This document shows, one piece after another, positions 1 to 7,469 of a DNA stretch of 37,338 nucleotides. This stretch comes from Streptomyces litmocidini. GTDB taxonomy: Bacteria > Actinomycetota > Actinomycetes > Streptomycetales > Streptomycetaceae. The DNA lies in contig NZ_BMTQ01000030.1 of NCBI RefSeq assembly GCF_014649755.1, positions 1 to 37,338 on the forward strand, read 5' to 3'. Each line of letters starts with the position of its first letter. Within the stretch, counting starts at the first letter, position 1. Both the position numbers and the translations under genes were made by a program. The notes below the pieces were generated by a model. That model searched no databases. It was not told the origin of the DNA and saw only the letters and a list, made by a program, of their open reading frames with translations.

Positions 1-3000
1 ATCCCCGTGGACTACGCCTCCCACTCCGCCCACGTCGACCAGATCCGCGACACCCTCGCGAACGAGCTGAAGGACGTCTCCCCGCAGCCGGGCCGCATCG
101 CCTTCCACTCCACCGTCACCGGCACCGTCCTGGACACCACCGAACTCGACGGGGCCTACTGGTTCCGCAACCTCCGCAGCAAGGTCCGGCTCGCCGACGT
201 CATCGGACAACTCGCGGCCCCCGACGTCGTCTTCGTCGAGATCAGCGCCCACCCCGTCCTCGTCTCCGGCATCACCGAAACCCTCGGCGACACCGGAGCC
301 GTCGTCGGCACCCTCCAGCGCAACACCGGCACCCTCGACCGCTTCGTCGAATCCGCCGCCGAAGCCTGGACCCACGGCGTCACCATCGACTGGCCCACCC
401 TCCTCGCTCCGTACGACGCCCACACCGTCGAACTCCCCTCCTACCCCTTCCAGCGCCGGCACTACTGGCTGCGGAACGAACCCGTCGCCGCCCCGCGCGG
501 CGAGTCCCGGCCGGTGGAACTCCCTGCCGAGCAGGGGGGCCTGCTGGGCGCGCGACTGCCGTCGTCGCCGCTCGCCCGGGCGCAGTTCGCCCCGCGGCTC
601 GACGCCGTGGCGCACCCCTGCCTCGGCGACTTCGTGGTCGGCGGGCGGCCGGTGGTCAGCGCGGGTGTGCTCGTGGAGTCGTTGATCGAGGCGGTCACCG
701 AACTCTCCGGGCCGGGGCCCGTGTCCGTCGAGGACCTGGAGCTCCCCGTCGACCTGGTGCTGGAACCGGCCGGCATCGACCGGCCGGCGGCGGGTGGCGG
801 GCGCGCCGCCCAGCTCGTCGTGGACGGGGACCTGTTCCGCTACTACGCGCAGGACCCGGCGGGCGACTGGCGGCTGCACGCGCGGGGCCGGGCCACGTCC
901 GGTGCGCCGGCCGCGCCCACGGTGGCGTTCGCGTCGGTGGGTTCGGGCCGTGAGCTGACGGGTGACGAGCTGTACCGGCTGCTGTGGCAGCGCGCCCTGT
1001 ACCTGGGCTCCGCCGCCCGGTGGGTGGAGCGGGTCCGGCTCGGCCGGGGCGAGGCCACGGCCGAGATCCGGTCCGCCCTGCCCGGCGAGGCGGAGCGTTA
1101 CCTGATCCACCCCGGTCTGGTCGACGCCATGTTCCAGACGGCGCTGGCCTGTTTCCCGATGGACGGCCCGGCGCTCGTGCCGGCCGGTCTCGACCGCTTC
1201 GTCCACTACGACCGCGGTGACGCCCAGGACGGGCTCCGCTGTCATGCCGAGCTGTTCGAGGACGACACCCGGGCGCGCATCCGGCTCGTCACCGCGCAGG
1301 GCCGGCTGGTCGCCGAGGCCTGCGGCGTGCGCTTCGTCCCGGCCCTGAGCCGGCCGGTGACGGAGCCCGCCGCCGATCGGGCGCCGGTGGTCGAGCGCGT
1401 CTCCCCGGCCGTGTCCGCACCGCAGCGGCGGGCCACGGTCCCGACGCCTGCGGCTCCGGCTCCGGCTCCGGTCGTGGAGCCCGAGGCGGCGCCCGTCGTG
1501 GCGCCCGAGGCGGTGCGCGAGCTCGTGACGCGGACCGTCGCGCAGGCCCTCGGCACCGTGGCGGCCCGGCTCGACGCCGGGCAGTCGCTGCAGGCGCTCG
1601 GGCTCGACTCGCTGATCGCGATGAAGATCCGGACGTCCCTGAACCGGGAGTTCGACGTCCTGCTGCCGATGACGGCGTTCCTGAACGGCCGCAGCACCGA
1701 GGACATCGCCGGTGACGTGCTCGACGCCCTCGGCGCCGGGGCCGAGGCGGAGACCCCGGGGACACCGGAAACCGGCAAGGAGGTCGGCGACGACGCGGAA
1801 CGCTACGAGCCGTTCGGTCTGACCGATCTCCAGCAGGCGTACCTCGTCGGCCGGGGCGACGCCTTCGAGCTCGGCAACACCTCCACCTACTTCCAGATCG
1901 AGATCGACCTGGAGCAGGTGGACCTGGAGCGGCTCGGCGCGTCCTTCCGGGCGATGATCGAGCGCCACGACATGCTGCGGGCCGTCTTCACCGCCGAGGG
2001 CGAGCAGCGCGTCCTGCGCGAGGTCCCGGCTTACGTGATCCGCGAGACGGACGTCTCCCACCTGTCCGAGGACGAGCGCGAGGCGGCGCTGACCGCCGTC
2101 CACGAGGAGATGCGGCACCAGGTCTTCGACACCGCCCGCTGGCCGCTGTTCGACGTGCGGGTGACCCGGGTCGACGACCGGGTGATCCGGCTGCACGCCG
2201 GCTTCGACGCCCTGGTCATCGACGGTTTCAGCACGTCGATCCTGTTCAAGGAGTGGGCCGCGCACTACCGCGGCGAGGAGCTGCCCGAGCTGGAGCTGCG
2301 CTACCGGGACTACGTCCGGCAGGCCCGTGAACTGGAGGGCGGCCCCGAGTACGACCGGGCGCTCGCCTACTGGCGGGAGCGGCTGGACACCCTGCCGCCC
2401 GCGCCCCAGCTGCCGCTGGCGGTGGCTCCGTCGAGCCTGGACCGGCCGGTGTTCGACCACCGGGGCGCGACGCTCCCGAAGGAGGAGTGGGACCGCTTCA
2501 AGGAGCACGCGGCGGCGGCCGGGGTCAGCCCCTCGGCGGCGTTGTGCACCGCGTACGCGCAGGTGATCGCGGAGTGGAGCGCCACGCCCGACTTCTGTCT
2601 GAACCTGCTGTACTTCAACCGGCTGCCGCTGCACCCGCAGGTCGGCGATGTCATCGGCAACTTCTCCACCACGCTGATGCTGGAGATCCGCGACTCTGCC
2701 GACGACACGTTCGGCGCCCGTGCGAACGACGTGCAGGCCCGGCTGTGGAGCGACATGGAGCACAGCCAGGTCAGCGGTGTGCAGGTGCTCAGGGAGCTGA
2801 ACCGGGCGCGGGGCGCGTCGGTGCGGGCCGCCGCGCCGGTGGTCTTCACGAGCCTGGTGAACTTCGCGGGCCGGCAGGACACCGAGCGGCGCGGGGTGGT
2901 GCAGTACCTGGCAGGGATCGGTGAGAACGGCCGTCAGGTGAGCAGCTCGGTGCGCACGCCGCAGGTGTGGCTGGACCACCAGGCGGTCGAGGAGGCCGGC

Positions 3001-5754
3001 GAGCTCGTCCTGAACTGGGACGTGATCGAGGAGCTGTTCCCGGCGGGTTGCGTGGACGCCATGTTCGCCGCGTACCAGCGGTTGCTGCACGAGCTGTGCC
3101 GCGACCTGGAGGCCTGGCGGCGGCCCCGGCCGGTGCTCGTGCCGGCGGCCGATCTGGACGTGCGGGCCGAGGCCAACGACACCGACGGGCCCGTGCCCGA
3201 CGGGCTGCTGCACGACGCGGTGCTCGCCCGGGCCGCGGCCACGCCCGACGCGCCCGCCGTCATCTCGCGGGCGCTGACCCTGACGTACGGGGAGCTCGAC
3301 CGCAGGTCCAACCGGGTGGGGCACGCGCTGCGCGCCCAGGGTGCCGGACCCGGCGACCTGGTGGGCATCGTGATGGACAAGGGCTGGGAGCAGGTCGTCG
3401 CGGCGCTCGGCATCCTGCGGGCCGGGGCGGCGTACGTCCCGATCGACGCCCGCGTGCCGGTCGAGCGGCTGCACGTGCTGCTGGAGAGCGCGGGGATCAC
3501 CCGCGTCGTCACCCAGCCGTGGGTGGAGGACGCGGCGGACTGGCCGCAGGACGTGGCCAGGACCGTGGTGCGCGCCGACGACGAGGGCGAGGACGCCCCG
3601 CTCGGCGAGTCGGGCGCCAAGCCCGGCGACCTCGCGTACGTGATCTTCACCTCGGGTTCCACCGGGCTGCCCAAGGGCGTGATGATCGAGCACGGCGCGG
3701 CCCTGAACACGGTGGTCGACGTCAACGAGCGGTACGGCGTCACCGCGGCGGACCGGGCCCTCGGGCTGTCCGCGATGCACTTCGACCTGTCGGTCTACGA
3801 CGTCTTCGGACTGCTCTCGGTGGGGGGCGCCCTGGTCCTGCCGGAGCCCGCGGCGCACCGTGAGCCCGCCCGCTGGGCGGAGCTCGTCCGCGAGCACGGG
3901 GTGACGATCTGGAACAGCGTGCCCGCGCTGATGGAGATGTTCACCGAGCACGCCCTCTCGAACGGGCTCACCGGCCTGCCGGTCCGGCTGGTCATGATGA
4001 GCGGCGACTGGATCCCGGTGTCCCTGCCGAACCGGATCCGGCTGCTCCTCCCGGACGCGGAGCTGTGGAGCCTCGGCGGTGCCACGGAGGCGTCGATCTG
4101 GTCGATCCTGCACCCCATCGGCGACGTCCCGGACGACTGCGTGAGCATCCCGTACGGCAAGGCGATGCGTAACCAGCGCTTCCACGTGCTGGACGGCTCG
4201 ATGCGGCCCTGCCCCGTGTGGGTGCCGGGCGACCTCTACATCGCCGGGGTCGGTCTGGCCCGCGGCTACCTGAACGACGAGGCGAAGACCCGCGCCGCGT
4301 TCCTGCACCACCCGGTCACCGGTGAGCGTCTCTACCGCACCGGCGACATGGGACGCTTCCTGCCGGACGGCACCATCGAGTTCCTCGGCCGACTGGACTC
4401 CCAGGTGAAGATCCAGGGCTACCGGATCGAGCTGGGCGAGGTGGAGGCCGCTCTCACCCAGTGCGAGGGCGTGCGCGGCGCGGCCGTCGTCGCGGCGGGC
4501 GAGCAGCACGGCCCCAAGCGGCTGATCGCGTACGTCGTCCTCGACGAGGGGCGTGACGACACCGAGCAGCAGATCACCGAGGCGCTGCGGCAGGTGGTCC
4601 CCTCGCACCTGGTGCCGCAGCGGGTGCTCGTCCTGGACGAGCTGCCGCTCAGCGACAACGGCAAGGTGAACCGGGCGGCGCTGCCCGCTCCCGACGAGGT
4701 CGCCGTGGAAGGCGCCGGTTTCGTCGCGCCCCGCGACGAGGTGGAGCGTCGGCTCTCCGAGATCTGGGCGGAGTTCTTCGGCGTGGCCGAGGTCGGGGTG
4801 ACCGCGAGCTTCTTCGACCTCGGCGGCGACTCGCTCCTCGCGGTGCGGCTCATGGCCAGGATCGCCCGCGGTCTGGGCCGCAGCCTGCCGCTGTCCACCC
4901 TCTTCGCCCGCCCGACCATCGAGCTGCTCGCCAGGGCGGTCCGGGAGGCCGACGGCGGCGAGGAGGGTCGCGAGGCGCTGGTGCCGGTGCGCACGGGCGG
5001 TGCGCGGACTCCCCTGGTGTTCGTGCACCCGGTCGGCGGTGACGTGCTCTGCTACGCGGAGCTCGCCGAACTCCTCGGCGACGACCAGCCGTTCTACGCG
5101 CTTCAGCTGCCGGACACGGAGCTGACCAGTGTCGGGGCCATGGCCGCGCACTACGTCGCGGCGGTCCGCGAGGCGCTGCCGGACGGTCCGTACCGGCTCG
5201 GCGGCTGGTCGATGGGCGGGGTGATCGCCCTGGAGATGGCGACCCTGCTCACCGCGGCCGGTGCCGAGGTGGAGCTGCTCGCCGTGATCGACCTGATGGT
5301 GGAGCCCGGCCCGGCCGAGGGGGCGCCCGTCTCCGACGAGACGCTGCTGTCCTGGTTCGCCCGGGACCTGGCGGGGCTCGCCGGTGTGGACTGGGAGCTG
5401 CCGGCCGAGGCCTTCGACGGCCGGCCGCCGGTGGAGGTGCTGTACGCGGAGGCGCGGGCGGCGGGGGCGCTGTCCGAGGACATCGACCTCGACACGCTGA
5501 GCGGCATCGTCGACCGGTTCCGGAACAACTACCGGGCCCTGCTGTGCCACACGCCCAGCGAGTTCGCCGGCCGGGTGGTGTCGCTGCGGGCGGCGGACGG
5601 CGGCGCGACGGTCGGGACCGCGTCCCGCTGGATGCGGTACTTCTCCGGCGACGCCACCCTCGTCGACGTGCCCGGCGACCACTACACGGTGATGCGGGGC
5701 GAGCGGCTGCGCGTCCTCGCCGGTGAGCTGCGCCGGGCGCTCGACGCCCGCTGA
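1..5754 (+). CDS. PKS-NRPS hybrid, C-terminal part (AT-DH*-ACP-Cy-A(Cys)-PCP-TE)
   Basis: The reading frame is open from base 1, so the start lies left of the window. Residues are counted from the Met codon at base 7. Order: end of an acyltransferase with a YASH motif (usually methylmalonyl-CoA); a dehydratase fold (about 178-447) whose HxxxGxxxxP motif is degenerate (Phe209 for His, Ser218 for Pro) although Asp373 remains; ACP (GLDSL, Ser535); heterocyclisation domain (about 597-1030) with D734-x4-D739-xx-S742 in place of HHxxxDG; adenylation domain (about 1063-1560) with FTSGSTGLPKG and specificity residues D-L-Y-N-M-S-L-I-W-K, nearly the cysteine code; PCP (GGDSL, Ser1609); type I thioesterase (GWSMGG, Ser1735; His1892). 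There is no KR, methyltransferase or oxidase domain. Inferred role: condense and cyclise cysteine onto a polyketide to a thiazoline, then release it. Domain calls are firm; the product is unknown. Confidence 0.96.
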   Translation: MPVDYASHSAHVDQIRDTLANELKDVSPQPGRIAFHSTVTGTVLDTTELDGAYWFRNLRSKVRLADVIGQLAAPDVVFVEISAHPVLVSGITETLGDTGAVVGTLQRNTGTLDRFVESAAEAWTHGVTIDWPTLLAPYDAHTVELPSYPFQRRHYWLRNEPVAAPRGESRPVELPAEQGGLLGARLPSSPLARAQFAPRLDAVAHPCLGDFVVGGRPVVSAGVLVESLIEAVTELSGPGPVSVEDLELPVDLVLEPAGIDRPAAGGGRAAQLVVDGDLFRYYAQDPAGDWRLHARGRATSGAPAAPTVAFASVGSGRELTGDELYRLLWQRALYLGSAARWVERVRLGRGEATAEIRSALPGEAERYLIHPGLVDAMFQTALACFPMDGPALVPAGLDRFVHYDRGDAQDGLRCHAELFEDDTRARIRLVTAQGRLVAEACGVRFVPALSRPVTEPAADRAPVVERVSPAVSAPQRRATVPTPAAPAPAPVVEPEAAPVVAPEAVRELVTRTVAQALGTVAARLDAGQSLQALGLDSLIAMKIRTSLNREFDVLLPMTAFLNGRSTEDIAGDVLDALGAGAEAETPGTPETGKEVGDDAERYEPFGLTDLQQAYLVGRGDAFELGNTSTYFQIEIDLEQVDLERLGASFRAMIERHDMLRAVFTAEGEQRVLREVPAYVIRETDVSHLSEDEREAALTAVHEEMRHQVFDTARWPLFDVRVTRVDDRVIRLHAGFDALVIDGFSTSILFKEWAAHYRGEELPELELRYRDYVRQARELEGGPEYDRALAYWRERLDTLPPAPQLPLAVAPSSLDRPVFDHRGATLPKEEWDRFKEHAAAAGVSPSAALCTAYAQVIAEWSATPDFCLNLLYFNRLPLHPQVGDVIGNFSTTLMLEIRDSADDTFGARANDVQARLWSDMEHSQVSGVQVLRELNRARGASVRAAAPVVFTSLVNFAGRQDTERRGVVQYLAGIGENGRQVSSSVRTPQVWLDHQAVEEAGELVLNWDVIEELFPAGCVDAMFAAYQRLLHELCRDLEAWRRPRPVLVPAADLDVRAEANDTDGPVPDGLLHDAVLARAAATPDAPAVISRALTLTYGELDRRSNRVGHALRAQGAGPGDLVGIVMDKGWEQVVAALGILRAGAAYVPIDARVPVERLHVLLESAGITRVVTQPWVEDAADWPQDVARTVVRADDEGEDAPLGESGAKPGDLAYVIFTSGSTGLPKGVMIEHGAALNTVVDVNERYGVTAADRALGLSAMHFDLSVYDVFGLLSVGGALVLPEPAAHREPARWAELVREHGVTIWNSVPALMEMFTEHALSNGLTGLPVRLVMMSGDWIPVSLPNRIRLLLPDAELWSLGGATEASIWSILHPIGDVPDDCVSIPYGKAMRNQRFHVLDGSMRPCPVWVPGDLYIAGVGLARGYLNDEAKTRAAFLHHPVTGERLYRTGDMGRFLPDGTIEFLGRLDSQVKIQGYRIELGEVEAALTQCEGVRGAAVVAAGEQHGPKRLIAYVVLDEGRDDTEQQITEALRQVVPSHLVPQRVLVLDELPLSDNGKVNRAALPAPDEVAVEGAGFVAPRDEVERRLSEIWAEFFGVAEVGVTASFFDLGGDSLLAVRLMARIARGLGRSLPLSTLFARPTIELLARAVREADGGEEGREALVPVRTGGARTPLVFVHPVGGDVLCYAELAELLGDDQPFYALQLPDTELTSVGAMAAHYVAAVREALPDGPYRLGGWSMGGVIALEMATLLTAAGAEVELLAVIDLMVEPGPAEGAPVSDETLLSWFARDLAGLAGVDWELPAEAFDGRPPVEVLYAEARAAGALSEDIDLDTLSGIVDRFRNNYRALLCHTPSEFAGRVVSLRAADGGATVGTASRWMRYFSGDATLVDVPGDHYTVMRGERLRVLAGELRRALDAR

Positions 5755-5759
5755 CCCGA

Positions 5760-5795
5760 ACCGGCCGGGCCGCCCGCGCGGGCGGCCCGGCCGGT
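5760..5795. terminator. Perfect 36-nt palindrome after the PKS-NRPS gene
   Basis: A perfect inverted repeat starts 6 nt after the PKS-NRPS stop. The right arm is TA-less GC-rich sequence reading GCGGGCGGCCCGGCCGG, the exact complement of the left arm, and an A-T pair extends the stem at the base. No T-run follows, which is common in Streptomyces. It could end transcription or stabilise the 3' end of a processed transcript. The monooxygenase begins about 100 nt further on, so termination may be only partial. Confidence 0.6.
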
Positions 5796-5855
5796 CCCCC
5801 GGACCGGTCCTGCGGGTCCGGCGGGGTCCAGGTACGAGGAGTGAGGACAATCGGA

Positions 5856-5903
5856 ATGCGAATTGATCAGGCCGGCCGGAACAGCGCCGGAGCGAGCCGA
5901 TGA
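5856..5903 (+). CDS. 15-codon leader ORF overlapping the monooxygenase start
   Basis: A short ORF encodes MRIDQAGRNSAGASR. Two GAGGA motifs lie at 5836-5840 and 5843-5847, the second 8 nt before its ATG, making this the best ribosome site in the intergenic region. Its TGA stop overlaps the ATG of the flavin monooxygenase (ATGA at 5900-5903), while the monooxygenase has only a weak site of its own. This suggests translational coupling through the leader. Third-position GC is lower (about 9 of 14 codons) than in neighbouring genes, so the peptide itself may not matter. An in-frame GTG at 5841 is a less likely start. Confidence 0.45.
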   Translation: MRIDQAGRNSAGASR

Positions 5904-6982
5904 GCGCGTTGCCGGCCGCCGTGCCGGTCGCCGTCGTCGGAGGGGGCCAGTCCGGACTGGCCGCCGCGTACCACCTGCGGCAGGCCGGCGTGGGGTGTGT
6001 GGTCCTCGACGCGGGCAGCGAGGTCGGCGAGACCTGGGAGCGGCGCTGGGACTCCCTGAGGCTGTTCACCTCCGCGCAGTTCTCCGGGCTGCCGGGTCTG
6101 CCCTTCCCCGGGGCCGGCGCGCACTACCCCGACAAGGACGAGGTCGTGGCGTATCTGCGGGACTACGCCGAACGGTTCGACATCCCGGTGCTGACCGACC
6201 ACAGGGTGCTGTCGCTGCGCAGGGACGGTGACGGCTATCTGCTGACCACCGCGCACGGTGACTGTCGCGCCGAGCAGGTCGTGATCGCGACCGGCCCGTT
6301 CGGCGCCCCCCGGCTGCCGGAGTTCGCGGCCGGACTGAGCGCGGACGTGCCCACCCTGCACACCAGCGAGTACCGCGCACCCGGCCAGGTGCCGCCGGGC
6401 ACGGTGGTGGTCGTCGGCGACGGCAACTCCGGCCGGCAGATAGCCGCGGAGCTGTCCACGTCCCACAGCGTGGTGCTCAGTTGCAGCGACAAGGCGTCGC
6501 CGCCCCTGCCGCAGACCGTGGTGGGGCGGGACATGTTCTGGTGGATGAGCGTCATCGGCGTGATGAGCCTTCCGGTGAACATGCAGGCGCCGGATCCGGT
6601 CGTCGGCGACCGGGTGCCCGAGCTGGTCGCGGCGGGCGAGATGCGGACCGTGGGCCGGATCACCGCGGCCGAGGGCGCCGAGCTGGTCACCGCCGACGGC
6701 GAGCGCGTCAAGCCGTCCACGGTGATCTGGGCGACCGGGTACCGCACCGACTGGAGCTGGCTCGACCCGGCGATGCTCGACGAGGACGGGCAGCCCCTGC
6801 ACACGGAGGGCACGGGGGTGCTGCCCGGCAGCCACTACCTGGGGCTCTACCGGATGCGTACCCGCGGCTCGGCGCTGATCGGCTTCGTCGGCCGGGACGC
6901 CGAGCGCACCGCGGCGGCGGTCACGGCCGCCGCCCGGAGCACCACGACCGCCACTCCCACGGCAGAAGGCGAGCCGTCATGA
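5900..6982 (+). CDS. Flavin-containing monooxygenase (class B, CzcO/TrkA-like)
   Basis: The 360-aa protein has an N-terminal FAD-binding Rossmann motif (G14-x-G16-xx-G19, within VVGGGQSG), a second dinucleotide-binding motif near residues 168-182 (VVGDGNSG) for NADPH, and the late ATGYRTDW motif near residue 277. These define single-component flavoprotein monooxygenases that perform N- or S-oxygenation, Baeyer-Villiger oxidation or hydroxylation. The start is set by the Rossmann strand close to the N-terminus and the ATGA overlap with the leader ORF. The gene follows the PKS-NRPS and overlaps the next gene by 4 bp, so a tailoring role is likely. It might act on the thiazoline or on a carbon next to the released carboxylate; this is inference. 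Because the NRPS has no oxidase domain, it is the nearest candidate for a post-assembly oxidation. Confidence 0.93.
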   Translation: MSALPAAVPVAVVGGGQSGLAAAYHLRQAGVGCVVLDAGSEVGETWERRWDSLRLFTSAQFSGLPGLPFPGAGAHYPDKDEVVAYLRDYAERFDIPVLTDHRVLSLRRDGDGYLLTTAHGDCRAEQVVIATGPFGAPRLPEFAAGLSADVPTLHTSEYRAPGQVPPGTVVVVGDGNSGRQIAAELSTSHSVVLSCSDKASPPLPQTVVGRDMFWWMSVIGVMSLPVNMQAPDPVVGDRVPELVAAGEMRTVGRITAAEGAELVTADGERVKPSTVIWATGYRTDWSWLDPAMLDEDGQPLHTEGTGVLPGSHYLGLYRMRTRGSALIGFVGRDAERTAAAVTAAARSTTTATPTAEGEPS

Positions 6983-7416
6983 CCACCGTCACCCCTTCCA
7001 CCGAACTCGACGTGCTGGGCGCGCTGTTGTCGTTCGACTTCATCGGGTTCGCGCAGAAGTCCGCCGCCCTCGATCCCACCGGGCCGGGGTACGGGCGGGC
7101 GGTCGGCGCCGCCTTCGGGCTCGTCGTCCGCCGCCGCTTCCCGCGGGGCGCGACGCCGCGGGAGATCAGCGGGTACGTCGCGGAGTTCCTCGGCTCGCTG
7201 GAGGCCGGGGCGGAGGACTTCGACCCGGCGGCCCTGGAGCGCCTGTTCGCCGAGGGGCTGGACGGGGTCACGGCGGCGGGCGGCGGGCGGCTCGGTCCGG
7301 AGCCGAGGATGCAGGCCCACCTCGTCCTGTCGCTCCGGCTGGTGCGGGAACTGGGCCTCGGCCCCGACGAGCAGCGGGAGCTGCTGGCCGAGGCCGCGCG
7401 CGCGACGGCGGCCTGA
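6979..7416 (+). CDS. Hypothetical protein, 145 aa, coupled to the monooxygenase
   Basis: I do not recognise this family. The ATG overlaps the monooxygenase stop (ATGA 6979-6982), implying translational coupling and a shared role. The protein is soluble and mostly helical in appearance, with no signal peptide, membrane helix or Cys pair. Features include an aromatic stretch near residues 13-20 (LLSFDFIGF), a basic VVRRRFPRG segment, and a C-terminal amphipathic helix (LVLSLRLVRELGLGPDEQRELL). Codon use is typical of the genome. It may be a partner or chaperone of the monooxygenase or a small tailoring or regulatory factor of the cluster; nothing in the sequence decides between these. Confidence 0.85.
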   Translation: MTTVTPSTELDVLGALLSFDFIGFAQKSAALDPTGPGYGRAVGAAFGLVVRRRFPRGATPREISGYVAEFLGSLEAGAEDFDPAALERLFAEGLDGVTAAGGGRLGPEPRMQAHLVLSLRLVRELGLGPDEQRELLAEAARATAA

Positions 7417-7427
7417 GGCGTACGGGA

Positions 7428-7467
7428 GGAGGAGGCGCCCCGGACGGGCCGGGGCGCCGCCTCCTCC
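7428..7467. terminator. Bidirectional terminator between convergent genes
   Basis: The left arm GGAGGAGGCGCCCC (7428-7441) pairs with the right arm 7451-7467 (GGGGCGCC, a 3-nt bulge, then TCCTCC), giving about 14 pairs around a short loop. It lies exactly between the converging 145-aa gene and acyl-CoA synthetase gene, so it can serve both strands and probably marks the right edge of the PKS-NRPS cluster transcript. Confidence 0.75.
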
Positions 7468-7469
7468 GT

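Noticed and set aside
1..1750. Orsellinic-acid-type iterative aromatic PKS (KS-AT-DH-ACP like CalO5/AviM) feeding the cysteine module
   Set aside because: The AT carries the YASH motif, usually methylmalonyl-specific, whereas aromatic synthases use malonyl-CoA. The KS lies outside the window, so iterative use cannot be judged.
1..7416. Thiotetronate (thiolactomycin-like) cluster, since those also have Cy-A-PCP-TE and methylmalonyl units
   Set aside because: No adjacent P450, desulfurase, thiouridylase or KAS resistance gene is visible here. Only part of the cluster is present, so naming it would be a guess.
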